A stretch of DNA of 64,000 nucleotides from Neurospora tetrasperma FGSC 2508 (lineage: Eukaryota > Ascomycota > Sordariomycetes > Sordariales > Sordariaceae), in the NCBI RefSeq assembly GCF_000213175.1, contig NW_009799179.1:7892059-7956058 (forward strand), given 5' to 3'. How positions within the stretch are numbered: the stretch's first letter is position 1; every line of letters begins with the position of its first letter. The position numbers were made by a program, and so were the translations under genes. Under the pieces are notes generated by a model that saw nothing but the letters and a program-made list of their open reading frames with translations, had not been told where the DNA came from and made no database searches. Positions 25,026-36,741 of this stretch are shown in pieces.

Positions 25026-25623
25026 GTTGATGCAGAGGTAAGATGCGAAAGATGGGAAAGACAGGACGAGTGTTGATGACGGAAGTTTGCGATGATGTCT
25101 GATGATGAAAAGCACGGAGTCAAACCGAAGTTATATCGTCAAGATTGTTACATCTCTTCTCATCGGGTCAATTGGCCGATTCGTCATATTCACGACGTTT
25201 AGGGACCGCCCGATAATTGCTCCATCATCGATCCCGGGTTCGGCTCACGGATACGGAACCTTACTACAGCATTTCCACGAAAGATCACTTTTTTTTTTCT
25301 CTCTCTCTCTTCCAAGGGAAGCCATCATTTGCTTATTCGCCTTGGGGGTAACTCCCGGGATGCAACGCCGGCGGGTATTGCCTCAATCTCCGTCTTACAC
25401 AAATCTGACCTGCATCAAAATCCTACCCCCAATCTCACATCCGCCCCAAGACTGTTGAAGGGTTCTTAGAAAACGAAACAGGATACTGACGGTAATCTAG
25501 CACACAGATTTGGTGTTCCGTAATCTCCAGCAGCTATCGTCCTCCGATGCATATAATGGTAATCCTTCGGCGCGGATGGCACTCGATTTTGTTGCAAGCT
25601 GGACATCGCTACATCATAGAAAC
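25026..25623. promoter_or_regulatory. bidirectional promoter, cupin / SDR
   Basis: A 598-bp interval lies between divergent start codons, with no gene inside. It includes a T-run followed by a CT-repeat near 25290-25312. That the two pathway genes are co-regulated is inferred from layout only. Confidence 0.5.
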
Positions 25624-26671
25624 ATGGATCTCACTGGTTCGGCATTCGTCATCGGAGGTAAATGATTTCCGTTCTTACTTTTTACCATCGCTTTTGCTAA
25701 CTAGGTACGTATCATTATTTGCAGCCAGCGGTATTGGCAAGGCATGCGCGTTGGCCTTTGCCCGGTATGGCGTTCGAGGCATCGTCATAGCAGACCTCAC
25801 GCTCAAAGCTGCTTCGGCGGTGGCAGCAGAGTGTAAGTCTCAAGCTATTCACCCTAACTTCCTGGCCGAAGCAGTTGCCATCGACGTAACCAAAGAAGAG
25901 TCCGTCCATCAAGCCATTGCATACGCACATCAGGTCCTCGGTCGGATCGACTACGCAGTGAACAGCGCTGGTGTAAGCTCCACCATGACCCCCTAATCAC
26001 CAGCATACATTGATTGACATTCCCTGTTTGGGTACAGGTCGGAGTCCAATTGGCCAATGAAATCGCCGAAGCCAGCGTCTTCGAGTTCGAAAAGATGTTC
26101 AAGGTCAACGTAACCGGCACCTTCATCGTCACCCGCGCTCTCTCCGCCCTCATGAAGACCCAGGACCCCGTTCCCGTTGACAAAGCCGTTCCCCCGCGGG
26201 GTGTCTCACGGGGTAGCATTGTCAACGTGGGGTCAGCTTCGGGGTTTGTTGCTACCCCAGGCATGGTTCAGTACACAGCCGCCAAGCATGCAGTCATTGG
26301 AATCACCAAGAATGCTGGTAAGTTTGTTGGGTTACACAAAGTACCGTGCCTGCTTAGCGATAGGGTAGCAGAAAGGGTCCGTTCCGGCGTTTACTGACGG
26401 TTCTTTTCCAATAGCACTCGATAACGCCAAACATGGTATCCGGGTCAATAGCGTGTGTCCGTCGTGGGTCGATACTCCCATGATCCGCAAGGCCATGGAT
26501 GACATCCCTGAACTCGGAGAGATGATCCAGAAAGCCGTTCCGCTCGGAAGGATTGCGCTAGCCGAGGAAGTTGCCGATGCGGTCATGTTCCTGTCTAGTC
26601 CGAAAGCGAGTTATGCTACGGGGTGCAACATGATCTTGGATGGGGGTACCACGCTTGCTGCTCACGTCTGA
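25624..26671 (+). CDS. short-chain dehydrogenase/reductase
   Basis: Four exons, 25624-25657, 25725-25972, 26038-26317 and 26415-26671, give 272 aa. The start MDLTGSAFVIGG is recovered through a 67-bp intron with a GCTAAC branch site, which rejoins the dinucleotide-binding loop as VIGASGIGKA. A SDR Asn motif NSAG, VNVGSASG and the catalytic pair in QYTAAK follow. The C-terminal part has VCPSWVDTPMI and LDGGTT, as in classical (SDR1C) enzymes. It should be a cytosolic NAD(P)H-dependent alcohol/ketone oxidoreductase acting on a PKS-derived intermediate. It is flanked by the two cupin paralogues, a pairing typical of salicylaldehyde clusters. It would be srdC by map order (unconfirmed). Confidence 0.9.
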
Positions 26672-26911
26672 TTGGAATCTTATAGACCGCGAGGTTGGCC
26701 AAAGGTGTAGATTCGTGATTATCAAAGAACTTATTCGAATTATTAACTCATCACATCACATCCCAAAGGACTTGATAAAGAGGTCTCATCACATGTTCCC
26801 TCATCACAACATTTCCTGATCCATTGAACCTCACACCTTTAATACCTTTACAAACCTTTTTACACAGGCTTAACGCTTTACTCCAGAATTCCTTCCTCGC
26901 CATCATTCACC

Positions 26912-27582
26912 ATGGCCCCTCCCAACAACAACCCCAACGGCTACTACGTCGAGTCATTCCCCGCCCCCGGCCTCCGCCAAATCGTCCGGCACATCACCGG
27001 TCTTAACGAGCAGGGTGAATCCGTCTTCCTGCACTCCGACCACGGCGACCACCACCGTTTCATGGTCCAGAACCAAGCTATCTCCAACCTGCTGTACTCC
27101 ACGCAAGAGACACCGGTCGATCTCAACAACAATATTGATATTCAAAAGGCTAAAGAGAAGGAGGTTTGTTTCCCTCTTGATCCCTCTTTCCACGCTTTTG
27201 CTATGTATCAGTACCAATGGCTAACGCCGACTCCCCAAAAAAGCCCCCCTTCCACTACAAATCCGGCTCCATAGTGCGCATGATCGATTTCGGCCCGGGC
27301 GTCGAGTCCCCCCTCCACCGAGCCATGACGATCGACTACGGCATCATCGTCGAAGGCGTGTTCGAGTTGATCCTAGACTCGGGCGAGAAGCGGATCATGC
27401 GCCAGGGCGATGTAAGCGTGCAAAGAGCGACGGCGCACAAGTGGGTGAATGTCACGGGGAACGGGACGCTGCCGGGGAGGGTGATGTGGGTGTTGTTGGA
27501 CTGTAAGGAGGTGGTGGATGCGAGCGGGGAGAAGGTCGAGGGGTATTTGGGAAGCTTGCAGGAGCATTATGAGGGGCGGTAA
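26912..27582 (+). CDS. cupin-fold oxidoreductase-like protein, copy 2
   Basis: Exons 26912-27163 and 27244-27582 give 196 aa, the same length as the minus-strand paralogue. The 80-bp intron has the same unusual GTTTGT donor and the same protein position (before PPFHYKSGSIVRMID). Shared blocks are FPAPGLR...R-ITG, RMIDFxPG, HRAM, EGVFELILDSGEKRIMRQGDVSVQRATAHKW. The HxH motif is again reduced to a single His. The likely role is a non-heme or metal-free cupin working with SDRs in the aromatising steps. It would be srdD by map order (unconfirmed). It lies 240 bp downstream of the SDR on the same strand. Confidence 0.87.
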
Positions 27583-28476
27583 AATACCTACCCAAGTTGG
27601 AACTCGTATCATGGTTTGACGTGACGAGAGGATTTCTTTTCAAACAATTTTGGTTTAATGACGTGTGTGCCTTTGCTTAATTGATATGCTTAATTGATAC
27701 GATGACTTATCTCTGAATGGTAAAAGAAGATTGTTCATCCCCAAAGACTACCTTCACACGTTAGGTAGGCTACTAGACAACTTTTATCGTTCTTTTCTGT
27801 ATTTTTTGACCCGCCTCCTTCGATTCACCTCTCCCTTTCCCTTTTTCCAATCAAACCGCTACTTTTCCAATGGACACCTTGTCACGATCTCTCCTTCCCT
27901 CAGTGGACTGAGCGTTTATGTACAGCTTGTCAGCACTCGGGGTAACAAAAAGTTTCCTCGAGTTGGCTAAAAAGTAGAACATTTTCGATCATATTCCCCG
28001 TTGTATTTCTGATAAATTGAATCATGAATAGAAGCAAATTGTAAAGGAAGATAAATGCGTCATTTTCAAGTTGTTTTATATTGCTCCTTCTTCCATCACA
28101 TTTCTCAGGCCCCAAAACCGGCTCAGGATCGTAAAACTCCTTTACCCTTGCCGAACGGTCAGGATATAAAAACATTGGCAGCTTCAGAAATCGGTACGTT
28201 AAAAAGGGGGAGGATATAAAGAATGATGCCCCTTCTATTGACCAACACCAGAAAAGCCTGGGAATATGCACAAAATGGAAACAGAAACTTGGACAATCAG
28301 AACTGAACATGAGGCGGGATAAACGATATAGTCAAAGCACGATCTAGAACATCTTCATCCTTGCGCAATGGTACATTCGAGCTATTGTCGAATCCCTTAT
28401 CAAGCACATGGTAAAAGACCATGACTACCAATATCCCACTCCTCACGAATGCCGGTGGGGAAGAGAAGGATGAAAA
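27583..28476. other. convergent intergenic
   Basis: It holds the 3' flanks of the cupin (+) and SDR (-) genes. No gene is seen. Confidence 0.55.
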
Positions 28477-29661
28477 TCAAGCCACCTTCTTCTTCATCGC
28501 CGCATCATGCGCTTCTTTCAGCTTAGCCAGGTTAAACAAGCTCGAGAACCAGCGATCCTACAAAAGCTGTTAGCTCAAATCATTCAAGCTCAACTCCTGC
28601 TATGGGTAAGCGGGGATACATACGAACACTGTCTTGGGGAAGAAGGTATGCAAAAAGCGAATAACGCCCGAGTAGCTCCCTGTCCAGAACCATGTTGTGG
28701 GGGACTTTTTGAGGGACTCGCCAACGACGTTCTTGGCGTAGACAAAGCGATCGGTGGCAGCATCTGGGTAGCCAGTGTTAGAGAGCTGCGGCAGATGGTA
28801 AGTTGAGTATGGAGAGGGCTTACCGGGCGTCCTGTGGACGTGGTTCTTGAACTCTTCGGCCATTGGAGAGTAGTATGACCCCTCGGGCAGGGTCCTTCCG
28901 TGATCGTTCTTTAGGATGTTGGTACCGACTTCTCCGGAGATGATCTTTGATGGCGGGATTGTGAGTGGGTTATCATCGCAATGTTTGACTGTGCCGCTAA
29001 AAGACATACCACGAGAACTCTGACGCCGAGCGGTGCAAGCTCGACGCGCAAACTGTTACCCCAGTGCGCGAAAGCTGCCTTGGAGGCGTTGTAGGATGCT
29101 GTTGTCGTATTAGTTTAGCGCCTTGTTACAGCGGTGAAAGATCACAAACTCACAGCCATAAACGAACGGCACAACACCGCCAATGGAGCCGATGTTAACA
29201 ATGATGCCAGAGGACGCGATTAGCATATCATGGAAATGATGCACCATTCGCATGGGCCCAAACAGGTTGACATCAAACATGCGTTGAACAGATTTGACAT
29301 CCGTGTCAATGGCTGTCATTGTGTAGCAAATGCCGCTGCAATTCAATCCAAATTAGTCTTTGAGCTTGGCCACTATCCTCCTCTGGAACATTGAAACTTA
29401 CGCATTGTTAACAAGGAAATCCAAGCGGCCTTTGGTCAGCTCAGAAACATCCTTCTTCAACTGAACAACGGACTCCTCGTTGGTAACATCCAGTTTGAAC
29501 CAAGTAATGCCAGCTTTGTCAAGATGCTCGCTCGACTCGAAGGGGAGGAGTGTGGCGATAGGGTGGATGCCGCGGCGCTGGTATTCTAGGATAAGGGCCT
29601 CTCCAATGCCACCGGCACCGCACCCTGTGATCAGGGCAAATTTTGTTGACTGAGGCGCCAT
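28477..29661 (-). CDS. short-chain dehydrogenase/reductase, AYR1-like
   Basis: Six exons, 29402-29661, 29154-29335, 29010-29098, 28824-28944, 28624-28763 and 28477-28557, give 290 aa. All phases agree. The dinucleotide motif is ALITGCGAGGIGEAL, then NNAG (rebuilt across an intron), IGSIGG and the catalytic YNASKAAF (also rebuilt). The C-terminal part (TTWFWTGSYSGVIRFLHTFFPKTVF) is aromatic and probably membrane-associated, as in AYR1-type acylglycerone-phosphate reductase relatives. The fourth intron (60 bp, GTAAGC...CCCAG with CTCTAAC) is a stop-free multiple of three, so retention would insert 20 residues. The frame is open 34 codons upstream to 29763; MAPQSTK was chosen because the glycine loop then sits at the usual distance. 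It would be srdE by map order. Confidence 0.85.
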
Positions 29662-30915
29662 CTTGGACTTGCTCAGTGATGATCGTCGAGTGCTGGATGA
29701 CGAGCGAGCGGTGGTGAGTGAGTGATGAGGAGGAGGAGAAGGGGGGTAAGAGTGAGTAAACATGATGTCCAGAGGTGGCTTGGTTCTCCCAGAGTCATGT
29801 TATGAAGTCATCCGACAGACATTCTGGAATTCGATGGCACGGTGATGAGCATCACCTTGAACATTCAGAGAGAATGATGGTGATACCTCCGTTGATGCCT
29901 CAGACCGGAAAAGGATATGGGTACTCAAGGTCCTCGCATGGCGATATCCAAGAGCAACTAAGTCCGTACAGGAGGGAGAGATATCTGTCGAACTCGTCGG
30001 TGAGTAAGAAACATGTTGCTCCACGCCTTGGTGTTGCAATCTCTGGCATCGCCTGGGGGAGGAATGGCGTCAGCATACACGGAACAAGAGCCTGGCATTG
30101 CCTTGCCAAATTGAGTATCTTCAGGATGATTGACCACGGCAGTTTATGTAATAAAGTGTTCGATTTACTTGTGTTATTGCGGTTGGTATCGAGGACATCC
30201 ATAGCCAGAGTACTCGCAAGGCAGGAGGTAGGGGAGGTCCGATCAGTGTCGTCAACACTTTTTCCGTCTGGTCTGTCGAGAGGTACCTGTAGTGGTGATC
30301 CAAAGTGGATCCATGCCGGTGACTACAAGACTTTTTGCCCGTTTCGGCAGCCGCCAGGGTATCTGCACCAATCAGATACGAGGGCAAGGGGACCCTTGGC
30401 TCTTCAGTCGCCCTTGTCCACTAAACCAGCCGCTACAGAGCCTGTACTGTGTAGGACGGTCCGCCGCTCCAGGCACAAAAATCCCTTGCCGCAACATCAA
30501 AAACACTCCGGCTCACGTTACTCAAGGCGACCGATACATGACTTGTCGTCTTTCTAAGCTTGGAGCTGGCTTTCTCAAACAAGACAAAGATCGATGGACC
30601 TGTCCTCAATGATGCCAACTGAGTCCAGGCACTATGTGGTCGCACTGGCGGCCCAGCACGATGCCGCCTCGTATCCTGCCCACCCAGCTCGTCATCATTT
30701 TGAGACATCATGATGGGAGACCACGGCGGAGACAGACAGCTTGGTCAGCCATTCTCTCTATAGAATTGACAGATTCAAAGTGTCATCACTATCTGTAGTC
30801 CTTTAAAAAGCTCCGTGGTTACAACAACATTACTTCTACAGCTCGGAGCCTCCATCCTCTTCGAGCACCACTACTAGCCCCAGAACACCAAATCCACCAA
30901 GAACCGGACATCACC
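29662..30915. promoter_or_regulatory. divergent promoter region between two SDR genes
   Basis: A 1.25-kb interval lies between divergent start codons. No credible coding exon is seen. Confidence 0.45.
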
Positions 30916-31825
30916 ATGGCCGTCACAGATTCCACCGTCGTTTTCATCAGCGGTGTAGGAAAGGGTACTCACGCCCCCTCAACCTCTCAGTCCCAATCCC
31001 CTTTGCAAAATTCACAGCAAACTAAACTAACCAACTCTCCTCCTAGGCATCGGCGCCGGCATCGCCAAGCTCTACCTCTCCCGTCCCAACCACACCGTCA
31101 TCGGCTCCGTCCGCGACCTGTCCACACCATCCGTCGCCGAGCTCAAGGCCTCTCCCACCGTTCCCGGCTCCAAGCTTCTTCTCGTGCACATCGAATCCAC
31201 GTCCTCCACCGACCCCGCCGCCGCCGTCGAGGCCATTCGTGCCCAGGGAATCGACCACATTGACATCGCCATCGCCAACGCAGGCGCCATGCCATCCACC
31301 GTGCCCATCGAGGAAGTTGACACCAAGGACATGCTGGAGAACTACCACATCAACGCCATCGGCCCATTGCTCCTCTTCCAGGCGCTCTTGCCGCTGCTGA
31401 AGAAGGGCACTGAGCCCAAGTGGGCGAGCGTGTCGACTACTGCAGGAAGTATTGGCTTGGTTGATCCGTTGGCGGCCTGGATCCTGCCGGCGTATGGAGG
31501 CGCGAAGGCGGCGCTGAACTGGCTTACGGCTGGTATTGCGAGCAGCCAGAAGGAGTGGATGACTACTATTGCGCTGCACCCGGGCTTGGTCCAGACCGGA
31601 CCGGGGAATTGGGTTGCGCAGAAGGTCGGAATGGGGGATAAGGCGCCGGTGACGGTGGGAGATAGTGCGGCTAGTGTTGTCAAGCTGGTAAGTTGCTCTT
31701 CTGTTCTGCTGGGAATATTGAGTTGATGTGCTGATACTATTTTTAATCTATAGCTCGACGGCCTCACGAAGGAGTCTAATGGTAAGTTCTACAATGCTGT
31801 TGATGGTACTGAGGTGCCATGGTAA
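30916..31825 (+). CDS. short-chain dehydrogenase/reductase, sniffer-like
   Basis: Three exons, 30916-30964, 31047-31687 and 31754-31825, give 253 aa. The first intron splits the cofactor loop, rejoined as VFISGVGKGIGAGIAKLYL. IANAG (Asn motif), SVSTTAGS and YGGAKAALNW (catalytic Tyr and Lys) follow. The last exon adds LDGLTKESNGKFYNAVDGTEVPW, the C terminus seen in sniffer/carbonyl-reductase-like SDRs, where it helps close the substrate pocket. The likely role is NADPH-dependent reduction or oxidation of a pathway carbonyl. It would be srdF by map order (unconfirmed). It is third of the three cluster SDRs. Confidence 0.9.
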
Positions 31826-32351
31826 ACGGGGCTTCGATGGCGTAGAGTCGATAGCGAGCAGATGAATTAGAGATTGTTTATTGGAACATACACGATAGAG
31901 ATCCAACCAAACGAATTCAGTGAGCTTATATGCAGATTAATGTCCCCTAGTATTTGTGAGATGCTGAATCATACATAACTGAGTATCAAACGAGAGAGAC
32001 AGTAACCCGACAAAAGAGTCAACACTGCGGGAAAGAAGTGCTGCTATTCTTGAAGTCGGATATAAGCCCCTGGAACTTTTACCCGAGAGGAGAGAAGATT
32101 CGTCAGCGATGTCATCCTATGCTGAAATAGACCCCATGATGAACCTTGACATTACACATGCTCAAAGTATAGAGTCCACTGACAAGTAATGTCGTGCAGT
32201 AAATAACCCCCCGATCAACACTATGACAAATGCTCCGATGTAATTCTCTAATCGTATAAGTCAAGTATAAGACACCATATTCCCACCTTTATACCGGTTA
32301 TTCTCTCCTTCTTCCATCAACTCTCAAAATTATTTTCCTTCCTACCCACCT
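31826..32351. other. intergenic, hydrolase promoter
   Basis: A 526-bp gap between two + genes. No gene is seen. Confidence 0.55.
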
Positions 32352-33473
32352 ATGTCAGGAATCATGCCCCCCGACGTCCTCATCCCCCACGACCCCCGGG
32401 TCACCCACCACTACACCACCATCCCCTCCACCTCCCAAGAGATAACCTACCACTACCTCCTCGCCAACCCCGACTCGGCTTCCTTCCCCCAACCAACAGC
32501 CACCGTCCTCCTCCTCCACGGCTGGCCCGACCTCTCCCTCGGCTGGCGCTACCAAGTCCCCTTTCTTTTATCTCTGGGCCTCCGCGTCATCATCCCCGAC
32601 ATGCTCGGCTACGGCCTTAGCTCCGCCCCCTCTTCCCCGTCCGAATACTCTCTGAAAAACCTCTCTTTTCACATGGCGCACATCATCCGCCAAGTTAACC
32701 CTTCTGGACCAGTTCTCCTGGGAACCCACGACTGGGGTGCTTTCCTGGGATGGAGATTGGCACTTTACTACCCGGAGCTGATTAAGGGGATTTTTGCGTT
32801 TTGTATTCCTTACAGCCCGCCCGAGAGAGAAGTGACGAGCTTGGAGGAGCATGTCAAGAGGCATCCGGAGTTGGGGTATCAGTTGCAGAATGCCAGGGGG
32901 GAGGTGGAGGAGGCGGTGGGCGGGAGTAAGGAGAGGTTGAGGGGGTGGTTGAATGCCATGTTTGGGGGGTTGACGAAAGAGGAGGGGGTGATGGCTTTTG
33001 ATCCGTGGAAGGGGGTGGATGTTGGTAAGTTGGAGGAGGTGGGGGAGTCGCCTTTGGTCAGCGAGGAGATTATGGATTTTTATGGTATGTTGTTCAATTG
33101 TTTCTTTATCAATTATCATCATTCCCATGACCTTGCTAAGGTATTGTCTAACTGGTATTCGGGCATAGTTGAGGAGTACTCGCGCAATGGCATACGAGGA
33201 CCCATGAATTGGTATCGCACACGGGAGATCAACTTGGAGGATGAGTTACCGCTGGCTGAGGAGTACGCAAACTGGCAGTTCCAGGTGCCGGCGATGATTG
33301 TGATGGTCGGTCATGATCCTGCGTTGCCGCCGGAGCTGACTGATGGCATGGAAAAGTACTTTGCTAAGGGGCTGAGGAAGGAGGTGATTCCTGAGGCGTC
33401 GCATTGGGTCTTAATTCACACTCCGAATGAGGTCAACAAGCTTATTGGAGAGTTCTTGGAGCAGTTTCTGTGA
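32352..33473 (+). CDS. alpha/beta-hydrolase, epoxide hydrolase type
   Basis: Exons 32352-33084 and 33169-33473 give 345 aa. The uninterrupted frame is also open (373 aa), but 33085-33168 has GTATGT, TCTAAC and ATAG and encodes an unlikely Asn/His/Phe-rich insert. Splicing it out restores YVEEYSRNGIRGPMNWYR, a cap-domain block characteristic of epoxide hydrolases. The oxyanion motif is HGWPD (56-60), the nucleophile is Asp127 in GTHDWGAF, the acid lies in MVGHDPALPP and the base His in EASHWVLIH. It would hydrolyse an epoxide on the polyketide side chain, or act as a release hydrolase. It would be srdG by map order (unconfirmed). Confidence 0.9.
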   Translation: MSGIMPPDVLIPHDPRVTHHYTTIPSTSQEITYHYLLANPDSASFPQPTATVLLLHGWPDLSLGWRYQVPFLLSLGLRVIIPDMLGYGLSSAPSSPSEYSLKNLSFHMAHIIRQVNPSGPVLLGTHDWGAFLGWRLALYYPELIKGIFAFCIPYSPPEREVTSLEEHVKRHPELGYQLQNARGEVEEAVGGSKERLRGWLNAMFGGLTKEEGVMAFDPWKGVDVGKLEEVGESPLVSEEIMDFYGMLFNCFFINYHHSHDLAKVLSNWYSGIVEEYSRNGIRGPMNWYRTREINLEDELPLAEEYANWQFQVPAMIVMVGHDPALPPELTDGMEKYFAKGLRKEVIPEASHWVLIHTPNEVNKLIGEFLEQFL

Positions 33474-35321
33474 GAGGTTCTGGGGAATGGAAGTCAGTTT
33501 TGGCTCTTGACTTCAATCATTGCCATAGGTCGAGGATGTCGTAAATGTCAATTTGGGCAATCCGGTTCGATGGTCTTGATGTGGTCTCTCCTCCATCACA
33601 GGAAGAGTACCACGAATCTACGAAGCTCTTTCCCTTCGTGTGTCACAGTTCGTGAACGTCTTGAAGGTTACAACCAACAAGTCGCCGGCTGCCGCTCAAC
33701 AGTGGTGTTCACCTTGTTCGGTGAGGCGATTGGTCGGATACCGAGCGCGTAGGAGGTATCGGGTCTCCAATGGAGTGGTTCTTATGAGGAAGTTTCTTTG
33801 TCTCAGATTGGTGTTCCCAGCACCATCCACGTCGGTTGCTGTTGGAAACAACCCCGCGGGAGATATTCCTCTAACGGATATACGCATATCTACATAGACA
33901 GCTACCCCACCACCCCACCATGAGTTTGATCTACAGGGGACCGTTGCAGTGCTAGCCAGTGTACAGGGCTAATTGTTAGTGCTGCCGCTATTAACAGGGT
34001 CCTCATCCTTTTTCCAACCTCATCCATCGAACCATGTCCAATTGAATCACTCCGTCGCCATGTCTCTGCCATCAACAGTGTGACCAACATTTCCGACCCG
34101 TGCCGCACAAAAGTCCCTTACTGATTCTGCGCAGGAGCCGAAGCTCTACCCGTCTCCAAAGAGGATGAAACGTAGGCGTATCACGAACCAGAGAGGGTGC
34201 AGCTCAGCGCCGGATCCAACCAGTCCAAGACATGTTGCCGTCTTTGTCATGGTCGCACAGCGTTTCTGAGTCAGCCCCCACGACATGGAAAGACGGAAAC
34301 GGGAACACGGCAATCGATGGCGGCAATCGGTTGTTTGGCATGTGATTGGCTGATCTGAGACAGATGGTTTTCGGGTCCTCGATCCGGCAAATGCTCAAAA
34401 TGCGAAATGCTCCCGAGACACCACAAGGCGCATGTGGAGGGTGATGTTCCATTTATGATGCCGTTGCAGTGGTAGTACACTATACTAGGAAGGGAAAACT
34501 ATCTGCTAACCAACAAGCGTAGTACACGATGTAGGCTGATACTATTTTCGTTCTACAGCCGTCCACACCATCTTCCTCTCCCTGCGATTCGAGTCTCGTT
34601 GAAGGCCGGAGGGTTTACATAGGGACCGTGCAGAATCAGGGTCCCTTGATGGAGTGGTCTAGTCCTATGCGCCGGACTAGTCACGGAGGAGAGCTCTATC
34701 GGACGGACACTCTCAGCTTGGCACATTTCTGCCCGGAATAGAGTCCGATTCTCTCAGTACCATACGGCTCCTGTCCGCTTCGGAAGCTATCCCGGATACC
34801 AATGTTCCCAACCTTTAGAGCAGCAGCCAAACAACACGTCCATCAGTTATACCACTCGAGCCGCACAACTTGCCGACCACGGTTACCAGAACGTGGGCAA
34901 GCAGTAGAAAGGACCGTGTGGTGCAAGCAACAGTTCGGAGACACAAGTTCCCATGTGGCTGTTTGGGAGCACCGTTCCTAAGGTAAGAGATCGGACGATC
35001 ACTAAAGCCTCAAGCATGCGATAGAGTAGTCGATAGAGTAGTTGTTAGAGGTTCTGGAAACAGTCGAGAATGCTGTAAAAACGTACCACTAGCCTTTATC
35101 ACCGGTGGTGTTTATTATCTGCCGTTCACCGCCGCCGAATGGTCGGGATCGCAGGCGAGTCAGCACGGCGGTCTCTGACGACGGGACATCGTGACGGCGC
35201 TGGGAGATGATCGGCAATAAACGTGCTATAAGCCGAGATACACCCATCAATGTGCTAGAGCAACCTTTGTATTACTCCATCTACAATTCATATTCACCAC
35301 CTCATCCCGTTTCGATCCGCC
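33474..35321. other. 1.85-kb intergenic with two small inverted repeats
   Basis: No gene can be supported. Around 34621-34680 there are two close inverted repeats: AGGGACC (34621-34627) with GGTCCCT (34640-34646), and CTAGTCC (34659-34665) with GGACTAG (34674-34680). It is the upstream region of the monooxygenase gene. Confidence 0.55.
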
Positions 35322-36741
35322 ATGACCTTCAAAGTCATCATCGTGGGTGGCGGCCCTGTTGGGCTCTACATGGCCCACGCCTTTGAGCGGGCCAACATCG
35401 ACTACGTAATCCTAGAACAACAAGACACCGTCCTGAACATCTCAGGGCAGCTTCTCTTCACCTGGCCCCAGACAGTACGCCTCTTTGACCAAATCGGCCT
35501 CCTCGCGGACCTTGAACATGTCGCTTTAGGTATTCACCACAAGAAGCGTCTCTTCGGCGACAACGGCCAAGTGACCACCACCAGCAACTTCTGGGATGCC
35601 ATGCAGGACAAGTCAGTTCTCTCCCTGTCCTCCATCTCTCTTCTGTCCCTCAAACTAACAATCTCAATCCCCAACCACCAGCCACGGCTACCCCTTCCTC
35701 CCCCTCCTCCGCTCCGAGCTCGTCAAAATCCTCTACAACCACCTCAAAGGCCGGGATTCCAACATCCGCGTCAACTCCCGCGTCACCGACATCCGCCCCC
35801 ACGCCACCGGCGTGCACGTCCGCCTCGCCGATGGCTCTCTCATCCAAGGCTCCATCGTCGTCGGCGCCGACGGCGTGCACTCCCGCACGCGGCAAATCAT
35901 GGACTCGCTCGTGGCCCAGCACGCGCTCAACCCGGCGCGTCTGGCCAACAAGCCCATGGTCTCGACCTTTTACGGAATCTTTGGCCGGGCGTCCAATGTT
36001 GATTTGGGCATCGAGCCCGAAGTCTTTTTCGAGTCAAGAGGCGGGGGCGGGGAGGGCGGTGCCGTCGTCCAGTGCTTGGCAACAAAGGACATCGTGCAGT
36101 TTGTGACTTTGAAGCCGTTACCCGGCGGTCCGACGAGCGAGCGCAGTCCGAGATACTCGGACGAAGAAATGGATGCGTACGCTGCCTCTCTGGCGGACGT
36201 TGCCGTCTGTCCTGGCGTCAAGTTCGGTGATGTGTGGGCCAAGGTGCAGAGGAAGTCGACGAGGATGTTGAATCAGGAGGAGGGCTTTCTGGATAACTGG
36301 TTCTTTGATCGCATTGTGTTGGTGGGCGATGCGGTGCATAAGAGTACGAGTGTTAATGGGCTGGGGATGACGTGTGGGTTGCACTCGGGAGCCGTGCTGG
36401 CTAATGAGTTGCACTCTCTCCTTTCTCGGCAGCGTGAAAAGGAGGATGAGGAGCCGTCGACAGAGGAGTTGAAGGGTGCCTTCAGAAGGTATCAGGAGGA
36501 CCGAAAGACCGAGGTCAAGCCGATTTGGAATGGCGGACATGCGATGATTAGGGAGGTGGTGAAGAAGGGGTGGGTCAGTTGGTTCTGGGATCGGTTTGTC
36601 CTGCCGTGGTGCGATATGGAGACTTTTGCAAAGGGCTTGTTGGTTTCGGTGTTGCTGATCAGGCAAGGACAGATTTTGAGGTTTGTGCCGTTTGAGGGGA
36701 GGGGCGGGAGGGTGCCGTGGGCTAGGAAGGTTGTGGTTTAA
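35322..36741 (+). CDS. FAD-dependent monooxygenase (aromatic hydroxylase family)
   Basis: Exons 35322-35611 and 35682-36741 give 449 aa; the 70-bp intron rejoins as MQDN|HGYPFLPLLRSELV. The N-terminal Rossmann motif is VIIVGGGPVGL with an acidic strand end (VILEQ). The DG motif is VVGADGVHSRTR and the GD motif VLVGDAVHKSTSVNGLG, the last two contacting FAD in group A flavin monooxygenases. It should use NADPH and O2 to hydroxylate or epoxidise the aromatic core or an alkene of the product, and its substrate might feed the epoxide hydrolase upstream. The C terminus (LLVSVLLIRQGQILRFVPF) is hydrophobic and could touch membrane. It would be srdH by map order (unconfirmed). Confidence 0.9.
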
